Assembly: GCF_023920225.1 (NCBI RefSeq)
Contig: NZ_CP092588.1
Coordinates: forward strand, 496,001 to 560,000
From: Vibrio gazogenes
GTDB lineage: Bacteria > Pseudomonadota > Gammaproteobacteria > Enterobacterales > Vibrionaceae
Reading direction: 5' to 3'
Length of the DNA stretch: 64,000 nucleotides
Below, piece by piece: positions 9,317-17,369 of this stretch (position 1 is its first letter; each line of letters begins with the position of its first letter). Under the pieces are notes generated by a model that saw only the letters and a program-made list of their open reading frames with translations, did no database searches and was not told where the DNA came from. The position numbers and the translations under genes were made by a program.

Positions 9317-9502
9317 TTACTCATCGAGCATCATTTCTTCTTTCTTCAGATTAATCTCATCAAAGGTGATCAGATTGTTGAGAAACAGGAGAATTTCCCG
9401 CAGTTCATTTTGATCGACGCTGGGGAGCGTATTGGTGATCAGACAATCAATCAGATAGCCGCGGGCGGTCAGATGTAAGTCAGGATTTAGAGATTTAGGC
9501 AT
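9317..9502 (-). CDS. Small hypothetical protein
   Basis: This 61-residue reading frame begins with ATG 9502 preceded by AAGAGGG at a good distance, which supports real translation. The product is acidic at its C-terminus and has an amphipathic central region (LREILLFLNNLITFDEI) with no cysteine pair or signal peptide. I do not recognise a family. It lies alone between the CRISPR locus and a repeat-rich region and is convergent with the array; the hairpin at 9260-9292 could be its terminator. Confidence 0.45.
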   Translation of the reverse strand: MPKSLNPDLHLTARGYLIDCLITNTLPSVDQNELREILLFLNNLITFDEINLKKEEMMLDE

Positions 9503-9908
9503 AATAACCCTCTTGATGTGGAATATTAAAAACTATCACCACTCAGAGGTTCCTAATCAATGGGTGGTGAACTGGACAAGGTTAGGAACTACCGCCACAT
9601 CAAAAACGGCCAGCATAGCTGCCTGTGCCCAGCTCACCATAATCGGAACGAGTAGGCTACACATAAATATCAATCGTCACAAGACTGATAGATGTGTGTC
9701 TGATGTATTGCGGGGTTCCTAATCCCGACACCGTTTTTTTCGGTGCCTGTGCAGAGTAAGCAGCATCGGGTTTGTTGACGAGAGGTCGCAGTGCAAAACG
9801 CGTGTGGTATCGTGAAATCCCATACTTTCCTAATACTTGGTTTGTCATTTTTTTGCGAGTGATTTCAAAGTATTGGGAGTATTGACCTACGGTCTTACGA
9901 TTTGTTTT
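9503..9908. other. Gene-poor accessory DNA with small repeats
   Basis: No convincing gene was found here. The words GGTTCCTAATC at about 9549 and 9714 are repeated, and the inverse TTAGGAAC occurs near 9583. A short hairpin GACACCG/CGGTGCC with a T-only loop is near 9727. Open frames of 69 and 102 codons cover the region, but they lack ribosome sites and look like chance readings of repeated non-coding DNA. Confidence 0.4.
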
Positions 9909-10148
9909 TCCTAGCCTCCGGCACTGAGTTGTGACGCACATTTTGTTCCTCGATTTCAGAAACATCGGTGCTTTGTGCGCCAGTCACTCTTGCCAAGATG
10001 CAAGAGTGACCAGAAGATCTTTTTTGTTTGGCTGAATCGCACGTTGTCCAGAACCAGCTTTTACGGGCGTCCTGCCCGGAAAAGCTTAATCATTCATCCG
10101 TGAATGATTTTCTTCGTTGGGTGGTTTGTTTGAGTGAAGTAAAACATG
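9909..10148 (+). repeat. Structured direct repeat, copy A
   Basis: About 240 bp shared with copy B at 10379-10617 at a period near 470 bp. It holds three hairpins: 9983-10010 (10-bp arms, 8-nt loop, GTCACTCTTG/CAAGAGTGAC), 10057-10085 (GCTTTTaCGGGC/GCCCGgAAAAGC) and 10088-10109 (AATCATTCA/TGAATGATT). The stems are kept in copy B although the bases differ. No transposase accompanies it. On either strand the open frames appear to be spurious. Confidence 0.75.
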
Positions 10149-10276
10149 TTTAGAACGAAGCTAAATTGATCGATGCTCTCAGGGTGAAATTCATGGATGA
10201 ATTTTAAGCTTTTCGTGAGCAGGAGCGAATAAAAGCGTCCCTGATTACGTGCGCTGAACTCAGAAAGATGCTTTTG

Positions 10277-10304
10277 GTTACTTTTGACATCTATCAAAAG
10301 TAAC
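10277..10304 (+). repeat. Third hairpin of the same family
   Basis: Arms GTTACTTTTG and CAAAAGTAAC pair perfectly around the 8-nt loop ACATCTAT. Arm length and loop size equal those of the first hairpin in copies A and B, and one further base pair is exchanged from C-G to T-A, so it looks like a relative standing between the two copies. Confidence 0.6.
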
Positions 10305-10378
10305 TGGGGCGCGTTCGAGGATGCTAATGAAATCGAGGAAAGTCATTGCGTCCCAAACTCAGCATCATCCTTTTACTT

Positions 10379-10617
10379 TTCCAGCCATCGGCATTGCAGT
10401 TTGACGCACAACTGGTTTCCCCAGTTTCAGAGGCATGGACGCTCTGTGCGCCAGTTACTCTTGCCAAGATGCAGGAGTAACCAGAAGATCTTTTTTGTTT
10501 AACAGCGTCGCACGTTGTCCAGAACCGATTTTTACGGGCGTCCTGCCCGGAAAAGCCTAACCATTCTCCCGGAATGGTTTTCTTCGTTGAGGGGTTGATT
10601 TGGATTGGATGAAACAT
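10379..10617 (+). repeat. Structured direct repeat, copy B
   Basis: Second copy of the block at 9909-10148. Hairpins are at 10454-10481 (GTTACTCTTG/CAGGAGTAAC, same 8-nt loop CCAAGATG as copy A), 10530-10554 and 10559-10579 (AACCATTC/GAATGGTT). Relative to copy A two stem pairs have changed on both sides, C-G to T-A in hairpin 1 and T-A to C-G in hairpin 3, and one pair became G-T. About 130 bp of unremarkable sequence separate it from the next gene. Confidence 0.75.
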
Positions 10618-10751
10618 AGCGATGGATGCTGTTCATTCCATTGAAACCACCGAGTTTCGTCACAATCGCGTCGGTAACATGACGAAAATAAGCTCAGCAT
10701 GAGGGTCAGAACCGTCCTTCGCTGAGGTGTATTTTTGTGGCAGGGAACGCG

Positions 10752-11648
10752 ATGACAGAAAAAGTCATAACAGAGAAAAACACAGTGCTAAAGACGGTAT
10801 TAGGTACTGTAATCGTCGGGATGTTTGTCGGGAGTTATCTTTTGCTCTCACGACCGTTGCTTCATGATTTATCGAGTGCGATGCCATCGACGGCCAGACC
10901 GTCCGATACCTTCTCTAAGCCAGTCACTCCGGCTGCGCTTCACTCGTCTCCGGCTGAACAATCAGCACTGCCACCCACAACAGATAAATCTGCGGTTATC
11001 ACATCATCAGAGGAGAAAAGCGTGCCCAAGCGTCAAAAGGCGCGAGGGATTGATGTTTCTCACGATCAAGGGCGGGTCGTGTGGCGTGATGTGATTGCGT
11101 CGGGTATCGATTTTGTTTATTTGAAAGCGTCTGACGGTATGACGTTCCTCGACCCGATGTTTGCGACCAATATACAGGCGCTTATACCGCATCAGATTCT
11201 CGTCGGTGCTTATCATTTTTTTGAAGCCGGTGACGACCCGCATCAGCAACTGAATAATTTCTTGCGTGCGACCAAAGGACATCCGCTTACTTTGGCGCCG
11301 ATGGTGGATGTTGAGGTGTCCAGAGGTGTCAAACCGCAGGTTTTACAAAAGCGGTTGCGGCAATTTTTAAGTGGTGTTGAGCAGGCAACCGGATGTACGC
11401 CCGTTATCTATTCCTATGGTGACTTCTGGCAGACTTATATCGGAGACTCATTCAATCATTATCCGTTCTGGCTGGCTGATTATTCACCGGAGATGATTCG
11501 ACCGGCAGGGTTGCAGCATATTCAGCTCTGGCAGCATTCTGAACAAGGGCGGCTGCCGGGGATTCGAGGCGCAGTGGATCTGGATAAAGCGCTTGAGCAG
11601 ACCGCCCTTGAAACGATTCGGTGTCGCGTTCGTCAGGAGGCCATATGA
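10752..11648 (+). CDS. Membrane-anchored GH25 lysozyme (muramidase)
   Basis: The product of 298 residues has one N-terminal membrane segment (VLGTVIVGMFVGSYLLL), a Ser/Pro/Thr-rich linker of about 70 residues and a GH25 domain from RGIDVSHDQG to the end. GH25 enzymes hydrolyse the MurNAc-GlcNAc bond of peptidoglycan. The family's acidic residues are visible in DVSHDQG, in the MVDVEVS motif (Asp-x-Glu) and in FWLADYS. The anchor implies an active domain in the periplasm. I choose ATG 10752 behind AGGGA; an in-frame GTG at 10737 is possible. Its TGA overlaps the next gene's ATG, so the two form an operon. The role could be cell-wall remodelling or antagonism; the sequence does not decide. Confidence 0.8.
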   Translation: MTEKVITEKNTVLKTVLGTVIVGMFVGSYLLLSRPLLHDLSSAMPSTARPSDTFSKPVTPAALHSSPAEQSALPPTTDKSAVITSSEEKSVPKRQKARGIDVSHDQGRVVWRDVIASGIDFVYLKASDGMTFLDPMFATNIQALIPHQILVGAYHFFEAGDDPHQQLNNFLRATKGHPLTLAPMVDVEVSRGVKPQVLQKRLRQFLSGVEQATGCTPVIYSYGDFWQTYIGDSFNHYPFWLADYSPEMIRPAGLQHIQLWQHSEQGRLPGIRGAVDLDKALEQTALETIRCRVRQEAI

Positions 11649-12709
11649 GTCCGACCACAGCATCTAAACAGCAAGCTCAGCAAGGAACTTCTCCACAAGG
11701 GGCTTCTTCACAAGGAACATTGGCTGAAAAATCAGCGTCATCCGATCCGCAGAAAACGGCTTCATCCGGCCAGACCACACATCCATCATCAGCACCACAA
11801 ATCAGCCGTTGGTGGTTGCTGTGTGCCATTGTGATGCTCGGGGGAGCGGTATTTCTCTGGTTCCCCAGTCCGTTTTCACCGTCCGGTGATGCATCTCTTA
11901 GCGATGCGTCTCACGATCCAGTGTATCGCGCCAACTTATTGTATCTGACCCATACGGAGCAGGAAGTCGGTGCCGAGTTATTGCACTTGCTGGAACTGGA
12001 TGCGTTGATCAGTGTGGCTGACAGCAGTCAGTTCGGGGTGTCATTTATTATTGATATGAATGTTGAAGTGGGTCGCATTCTGAAACGACTGAATCAGGTT
12101 CTTGAACGGGGCACAGAAGCGATTGCGATTTCTTTGGCGGCAATCGCGTTGCTACGGGTGCTGGTGATCTGTGCGGAATTGGCAACGCCTTGGCTGTTTT
12201 TGATATTTGTCGGTCTGTCGTTGGGCTGGCTGATATTGGCTCTGTTTCAACGCACTGTTTTGCAATGGTCGGTTGCCCGAAAGCTGTTACGCCTGAGCGC
12301 AACGCTGTTTTTGCTTTGCTGGTTGATTATTCCCTACGCACTGCATTTGAGTGTGCTGGGGGCGACTGTGATTGAGCAAAGTTTCACAGAGCCGACTGGC
12401 TTTGGGTATTTCTCTGCGGTTGCCGGTGAACTGAAAGGTCATCAGCGACACCATCGCGATCTGAAAGAACACGCTAAAAGCAGCGTGACATTGCTGCATA
12501 AGGCAACATCGGCAAAACTTCATCACAAGGTGGAGCATGGTCTCCTGGTGGTGATTCAGTTTGCTATCAAAATGCTGTTGGGGCTGATCCTTGTGCCGCT
12601 GGGGCTCTCGGTATTATTACACCATCTGTTATGCCGGGTTTTGCTTCATCATTTCATGGTTGAAAAGGGGATGGTTAAACAAATCATGGCTGAAACCCAC
12701 CATCACTGA
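11645..12709 (+). CDS. Multi-pass membrane protein coupled to GH25 lysozyme
   Basis: The product of 354 residues is of unknown function. After a Ser/Thr/Gln-rich N-terminal tail of about 55 residues come a membrane segment (WWLLCAIVMLGGAVFLWF), an external acidic stretch of about 90 residues, two or three clustered membrane segments (AISLAAIALLRVL to LILALF), another (LLRLSATLFLLCWLIIPYAL) and a last one near the C-terminus (VIQFAIKMLLGLILVPLGL). The end is His-rich. ATG 11645 follows AGGAGG and overlaps the lysozyme stop (ATGA). Coupled translation suggests it works with the muramidase, for example as a partner or a controller. Confidence 0.7.
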   Translation: MSPTTASKQQAQQGTSPQGASSQGTLAEKSASSDPQKTASSGQTTHPSSAPQISRWWLLCAIVMLGGAVFLWFPSPFSPSGDASLSDASHDPVYRANLLYLTHTEQEVGAELLHLLELDALISVADSSQFGVSFIIDMNVEVGRILKRLNQVLERGTEAIAISLAAIALLRVLVICAELATPWLFLIFVGLSLGWLILALFQRTVLQWSVARKLLRLSATLFLLCWLIIPYALHLSVLGATVIEQSFTEPTGFGYFSAVAGELKGHQRHHRDLKEHAKSSVTLLHKATSAKLHHKVEHGLLVVIQFAIKMLLGLILVPLGLSVLLHHLLCRVLLHHFMVEKGMVKQIMAETHHH

Positions 12710-13056
12710 GCAATCATCTCTAAACCGTTATCACCGAACCGTTATCACCGAACAATCATTACTGAATCATGAGCGTGGCGCGGCTCCACAACCTGTGCGC
12801 GCCATGACGCTGTTACTTCTTTGTTTACTCGGGATTGTTTGCTAAGGGCTGTTGTCAGGCCAGCTTGCTCAGGGATTGTCGTATCTGGCTGCGTACAATA
12901 ATTATTTCTTATGCTTTCGATTTTATAATCATCATTCACTCATCAAATCATGTTTATTCAGTGATCTTGTTCAATTTTTTTAGCGAGTCTAAGCCACTTT
13001 CATCGATCTGCTTCACAGTCTGCATTTTACTGGGATTCAATCTTTTCAGATTGCGA
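12710..13056. other. Intergenic region before the rbs promoter
   Basis: No gene is supported. The word ACCGTTATCACCGA occurs twice in tandem at about 12723-12749. An imperfect inverted repeat (GCGTGGCGCG with GCGCGCCATGACGC) at about 12774-12813 could end the lysozyme operon. The remainder is AT-rich. Confidence 0.4.
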
Positions 13057-13081
13057 TATGATTTTATCGAAACGTTTCGAT
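13057..13081 (+). promoter_or_regulatory. rbs promoter -10 and RbsR operator
   Basis: TATGAT at 13057-13062 resembles a -10 box. It is followed by the perfect 16-bp palindrome ATCGAAACGTTTCGAT at 13066-13081, which contains the CGAAACGTTTCG core of the E. coli RbsR operator. Repressor bound here would cover the transcription start. The word GTTGATCA is repeated at 13122 and 13134 in the leader, with no role I can name. Confidence 0.85.
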
Positions 13082-13170
13082 GAGTGTTTTTTATACAGCT
13101 TGTCGAAATTCAACAGCAAAAGTTGATCACGATGTTGATCAGTGTTTTGCTTGATTGTTGAGGCATTGTG

Positions 13171-13590
13171 ATGAAAAAAAATCAGTTACTGAACTCAGAA
13201 CTTTCTTATTTGGTTGCGACATTAGGACATACCGATGAAGTGACCGTCTGTGATGCCGGATTACCGATTCCGGAGACAACATCGCGGATTGATCTTGCTT
13301 TAACGCATGGTGTGCCGGGATTTATTGAAACAGTACGCACGTTATTGGCCGAGATGCAGATCGAAGGGGTTGTCCTTGCTGCTGAATTTCGTGAAGTCAG
13401 CCCGAATTTACATGAAGAATTGCAGCATTTGCTGCAAATTGAAGAACAAAAGACCGGTAAAACCATCCGTCGAACCTATATTAGTCATGAAGCGTTCAAG
13501 AGTCGCACCGAAGACAGTCGTGCGGTCGTACGGACAGGTGAATGTACACCGTATGCTAACGTGATTTTTCAGGCGGGTGTCGTTTTTTAG
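13171..13590 (+). CDS. rbsD: D-ribose pyranase RbsD
   Basis: RbsD interconverts the pyranose and furanose forms of ribose so that RbsK can phosphorylate the furanose. The product has 139 residues, the usual length. The catalytic His20 is present (TLGH), followed by DEVTVCDAGLPIP, and the C-terminal Tyr-Ala-Asn-Val motif (TPYANVIFQAGVVF) lies at the sugar site. ATG 13171 is chosen over the adjacent GTG 13168; TTGAGG lies upstream. It is the first gene of the ribose operon. Confidence 0.96.
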   Translation: MKKNQLLNSELSYLVATLGHTDEVTVCDAGLPIPETTSRIDLALTHGVPGFIETVRTLLAEMQIEGVVLAAEFREVSPNLHEELQHLLQIEEQKTGKTIRRTYISHEAFKSRTEDSRAVVRTGECTPYANVIFQAGVVF

Positions 13591-13665
13591 TTCGAGAACA
13601 GGTTGCTTTAGTTTGAGAACAAATTGAAGTTCCGGCAGCATTCCAGAGTCAATTGAGGTGAAATC

Positions 13666-15177
13666 ATGATAGAACCCATTTTAGCGCTCAGCCAGATAGA
13701 CAAAGCATTTCCCGGCGTGAAAGCGCTCGATGGTGCCAGCTTGAATGTCTATCCGGGACGAGTGATGGCGTTGATGGGAGAAAACGGCGCAGGAAAATCG
13801 ACACTGATGAAAGTGTTGACTGGCATTTATACAAAAGATGCCGGAGACATTTTTTATCAACAAGAACGCGCTGCTTTTGCAGGACCGAGAGATTCTCAGG
13901 AAGCCGGAATTTCGATTATTCATCAGGAGTTAAATTTGATTCCTGAGTTGACGATTGCCGAGAATATCTTCTTGGGGCGGGAAAAGACCAATCGTTTCGG
14001 TCGGATCTTGTGGCAAGAGATGTATCAGGAGGCCGATCGTTTGTTGAGTCGCCTGAATGTGCGTCGTAGTTCGAAAACACCACTGGGGCAATTGAGTCTC
14101 GGCGAACAACAGATGGTTGAAATTGCGAAAGCGCTGTCGTTTGAATCGAAAGTTATCATTATGGATGAGCCGACGGATGCTCTGACCGATACGGAAACGG
14201 AATCCCTGTTTAGTGTGATTCGTGAGCTCCGTGAACAAGGTTGCGGCATTGTCTATATCTCTCACCGGCTGAAAGAAATTTTTGAAATTTGTGATGATGT
14301 CACGGTGTTACGCGACGGGAAATTTATTGGTCAGCGTTTGGTCGAGGAGATCGACGAAGATACGCTGATTGAGATGATGGTCGGACGTAAACTCGATGAA
14401 CAGTACCCTCGGGTAGATTCGATGAATGGCGACATCTCGATGGAAGTGAGTGGTCTGACAGGGGCAGGGGTTCACGATGTGAGTTTTGTCCTGAAACGCG
14501 GTGAAATTCTTGGCGTATCCGGATTGATGGGCGCAGGGCGTACCGAGTTGATGAAAGTGATTTATGGCGCATTTCCACGGGAGAAAGGGGAAGTGAAGCT
14601 CAATGGCGAAGTCATTTCACCCAACACCCCACAAGAAGGTTTGGCAAGCGGGATCGCTTATATCTCGGAAGACCGTAAAGGCGACGGGCTCGTGCTGGGC
14701 TTGTCCGTTAAAGATAACATGTCGCTGTGTGCGTTGGATTACCTATCGTATTCGAATGGACTACAAATTAACCATCATGCTGAAAGAGAAGCGGTCAGCG
14801 ATTTCATTCGCCTGTTTAATATTAAAACACCTTCTCAGGATCAGATTATCGGTAACTTATCCGGCGGGAATCAGCAGAAAGTGGCAATTGCCAAAGGCCT
14901 GATGACGCGACCTAAAGTGCTGATTCTCGATGAACCAACGCGTGGTGTGGATGTTGGGGCGAAGAAAGAGATTTACCAATTGATTAACAAATTTAAAGCG
15001 GAAGGGATGAGTATCATTCTTGTATCTTCCGAAATGCCGGAAGTCCTCGGAATGAGCGACAGAATTCTTGTCATGCATGAAGGACGCATTAGTGGCGAGT
15101 TTGCGGCGCAAGATGCCAATCAAGAAAACCTGCTGGCGTGTGCCGTGGGTAAGCATATTCACGAGGTAGCAGCATGA
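13666..15177 (+). CDS. rbsA: Ribose ABC importer ATP-binding protein RbsA
   Basis: RbsA powers ribose uptake with RbsB and RbsC. The product has 503 residues and two ABC domains, as usual for sugar importers of this class. The first domain has Walker A GENGAGKST, signature LSLGEQQ and Walker B IIMDEPTD; the second has signature LSGGNQQK and LILDEPTRGVD, with the degenerate Walker A (GLMGAGRTE) typical of the family. Its end overlaps rbsC by four bases (ATGA). Confidence 0.97.
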   Translation: MIEPILALSQIDKAFPGVKALDGASLNVYPGRVMALMGENGAGKSTLMKVLTGIYTKDAGDIFYQQERAAFAGPRDSQEAGISIIHQELNLIPELTIAENIFLGREKTNRFGRILWQEMYQEADRLLSRLNVRRSSKTPLGQLSLGEQQMVEIAKALSFESKVIIMDEPTDALTDTETESLFSVIRELREQGCGIVYISHRLKEIFEICDDVTVLRDGKFIGQRLVEEIDEDTLIEMMVGRKLDEQYPRVDSMNGDISMEVSGLTGAGVHDVSFVLKRGEILGVSGLMGAGRTELMKVIYGAFPREKGEVKLNGEVISPNTPQEGLASGIAYISEDRKGDGLVLGLSVKDNMSLCALDYLSYSNGLQINHHAEREAVSDFIRLFNIKTPSQDQIIGNLSGGNQQKVAIAKGLMTRPKVLILDEPTRGVDVGAKKEIYQLINKFKAEGMSIILVSSEMPEVLGMSDRILVMHEGRISGEFAAQDANQENLLACAVGKHIHEVAA

Positions 15178-16154
15178 ATACCAATTCTATGAATCAACCG
15201 ACACCGAACCAACGTAAGTGGTTCAGCAAAGAATGGCTCATTGAGCAAAAATCATTGATAGCACTGCTTTTTTTGATACTTGTTGTGTCGTTTTTGAACC
15301 CTCATTTCTTTACTGTTGATAATATACTTAACATTCTGCGTCAGACTTCAGTGAATGCCATCATGGCGGTCGGGATGACATTGGTCATCTTAACCGCAGG
15401 GATTGATTTGAGCGTCGGCTCTGTTTTGGCCCTCTGTGGTGCTTTTGCCGCGAGTATGATTGCGCTTGAGTTGCCGGTCTTTGTTGCGGTTCCGGTGTCG
15501 TTACTGGCCGGTGCCTGTCTGGGCGGACTGAGTGGTATTATCATCGCTAAAGGTAAAGTTCAGGCGTTTATTGCGACCTTGGTGACGATGACATTATTGC
15601 GCGGTGTCACTATGGTTTACACTGAGGGGCGGCCCATCTCAACCGGATTTACTAATGTTGCCGATAGTTTTGCTTGGTTCGGTACGGGTTATATGCTTGG
15701 TATTCCTGTACCGGTCTGGATGATGGTTATCGTTTTCGGGCTAGCATGGTATTTGTTGAATCACACCCGATTTGGGCGTTATGTTTACGCATTGGGTGGT
15801 AATGAGTCTGCAACCCGATTATCCGGTATCAATGTGGATCGCGTCAAAATTGGTGTCTATGCTATCTGTGGTCTGATGGCGGCTTTGGCGGGGATTATTG
15901 TTACCTCACGTCTTTCTTCTGCACAGCCAACTGCTGGTATGGGGTATGAGTTAGACGCGATTGCCGCTGTTGTTTTGGGCGGAACCAGCCTGATGGGTGG
16001 TAAAGGCCGAATCATGGGGACATTAGTCGGGGCGTTAATTATCGGATTTTTGAATAATGCGCTCAATTTGTTGGATGTTTCTTCCTATTATCAGATGATT
16101 GCCAAAGCGATCGTGATTTTGCTGGCAGTTCTGGTCGATAATAAAAATAAGTAG
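15174..16154 (+). CDS. rbsC: Ribose ABC importer permease RbsC
   Basis: RbsC is the inner-membrane channel of the ribose importer. The product has 326 residues with eight to ten hydrophobic segments. The conserved stretches TAGIDLSVGSVLAL and YALGGNESATRLSGI, the latter near the contact loop with RbsA, are typical of the family. It starts inside the last codons of rbsA and is separated from rbsB by 156 bp. Confidence 0.97.
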   Translation: MNTNSMNQPTPNQRKWFSKEWLIEQKSLIALLFLILVVSFLNPHFFTVDNILNILRQTSVNAIMAVGMTLVILTAGIDLSVGSVLALCGAFAASMIALELPVFVAVPVSLLAGACLGGLSGIIIAKGKVQAFIATLVTMTLLRGVTMVYTEGRPISTGFTNVADSFAWFGTGYMLGIPVPVWMMVIVFGLAWYLLNHTRFGRYVYALGGNESATRLSGINVDRVKIGVYAICGLMAALAGIIVTSRLSSAQPTAGMGYELDAIAAVVLGGTSLMGGKGRIMGTLVGALIIGFLNNALNLLDVSSYYQMIAKAIVILLAVLVDNKNK

Positions 16155-16310
16155 TCCGTTTTAAACAGTCGTTTCGTTTTTAACAATCGTTTTTTAACAG
16201 TCGTTCTTTTTAAACAATCAGTAATTAGCAACACCCGTAGTACCTATACAATCATGGAATCTCGAATCGGGTTGAAGGTCGATTCAGAGCCTGAAAATAA
16301 GGAAAACAAG
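16155..16310 (+). repeat. rbsC-rbsB spacer with imperfect tandem units
   Basis: Between about 16158 and 16222 four imperfect units of 15-17 bp, each close to TTTTTAACAGTCGTT, follow one another. They may be slippage products or an RNA element that changes the relative output of rbsB, which needs to be made in excess. The rbsB ribosome site AAGGAA is at the right end. Confidence 0.5.
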
Positions 16311-17189
16311 ATGAAAAAACTAGTTACGCTAATCTCTACAGCTTTACTTTCGTCTACGATGTCGATTGCAGCGCAGGCGCAGGACACCATTGCGATTGTA
16401 CTATCGACGTTGAACAATCCATTTTTTGTAAGCATGAAAGATGGTGCCGAAGCGAAAGCCAAAGATTTGGGCTATCAACTCATCGTTCTGGATTCACAAA
16501 ACGATCCAAGTAAAGAGCTTTCCAACGTGGAAGACTTAACGGTTCGTGGTGTGAAAGCCATTCTGATTAACCCAACAGATTCCGACGCCGTTTCGAATGC
16601 TATTCGTCTGGCTAACCGCGCCAAAGTGCCAGTCATCACCCTTGACCGTGGTGCCAACCATGGTGATGTTGTCAGCCATATCGCATCAGATAACGTTGCC
16701 GGTGGTGAAATGGCAGGTGATTTCATCGCTGACAAGCTTGGTGACAATGCCAAAGTGATTCAGTTGGAAGGGATTGCTGGTACTTCTGCTGCTCGTGAGC
16801 GTGGTGAAGGCTTCATGAACGCTGTGAAAAAACGTCATTTGAATCTTTTAGCTAGCCAACCAGCAGACTTTGACCGGACGAAAGGTTTGAACGTCATGGA
16901 AAACCTGTTGGCAGCCAACCCTGATGTACAAGCGGTATTTGCTCAGAATGATGAAATGGCGCTTGGTGCAGTTCGTGCGGTTCAGGCGGCAGGCAAAAAA
17001 GTGATGATCGTTGGATTTGATGGCACAGATGACGGTATGAAAGCGGTTCTGCGTGGTCAATTAGCAGCAACAATTGCTCAACAGCCGGATGTTATCGGTG
17101 CGTTGGGTGTTGATATCGCTGATCAATTACTCAAAGGCGGCACAGTGAACAAAAACGTTCCTGTACCTTTGAAAATTATTAGTAACTAA
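16311..17189 (+). CDS. rbsB: Ribose-binding periplasmic protein RbsB
   Basis: RbsB captures ribose in the periplasm and delivers it to RbsC-RbsA. The product has 292 residues, close to 296 in E. coli. A signal peptide ending AAQAQ is followed by the mature start DTIAIVLSTLNNPFF. Ligand-site motifs such as the Asn-Pro-Phe-Phe, DRGA and QNDEMALG stretches are visible. I start at ATG 16311 behind AAGGAAAACAAG; the longer open frame from 16254 would spoil the signal peptide. Confidence 0.97.
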   Translation: MKKLVTLISTALLSSTMSIAAQAQDTIAIVLSTLNNPFFVSMKDGAEAKAKDLGYQLIVLDSQNDPSKELSNVEDLTVRGVKAILINPTDSDAVSNAIRLANRAKVPVITLDRGANHGDVVSHIASDNVAGGEMAGDFIADKLGDNAKVIQLEGIAGTSAARERGEGFMNAVKKRHLNLLASQPADFDRTKGLNVMENLLAANPDVQAVFAQNDEMALGAVRAVQAAGKKVMIVGFDGTDDGMKAVLRGQLAATIAQQPDVIGALGVDIADQLLKGGTVNKNVPVPLKIISN

Positions 17190-17196
17190 GCCAGAT

Positions 17197-17222
17197 AGGT
17201 CAGCGGCGACCGTCGCTGACCT
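17197..17222 (+). terminator. Hairpin after rbsB
   Basis: Arms AGGTCAGCG (17197-17205) and CGCTGACCT (17214-17222) pair around an 8-nt loop and are followed by GCCTTTTC. It could be a partial terminator or a 3' stabiliser that favours rbsB over rbsK. A second inverted repeat, GTAAGGTCTG/CAGACCTTAC at 17303-17338, lies just before rbsK. Confidence 0.6.
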
Positions 17223-17369
17223 GCCTTTTCTCGATGATGTTCGGGAGTGACGCAGCATCCTGAGAAAACCCGTTATTCAAGATAAAAAAATACCGAATAT
17301 CGGTAAGGTCTGCATTTTTGCGAGAGTTCAGACCTTACATATATTGAGCTGATTTTCGAGGAAATCCTT

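Noticed and set aside
9503..9740. Repeated GGTTCCTAATC words and nearby hairpins suggested a retron RNA or an integron-type attC site.
   Set aside because: No reverse transcriptase or integrase is near, the inverted arms do not match the conserved retron a1/a2 or attC core patterns, and spacing is irregular.
9657..10617. Open frames of 60-102 codons on the minus strand (9657-9965, 10094-10297, 10324-10617).
   Set aside because: They run through the structured repeat blocks, differ between copies by changes that preserve stems and not protein, and lack ribosome sites.
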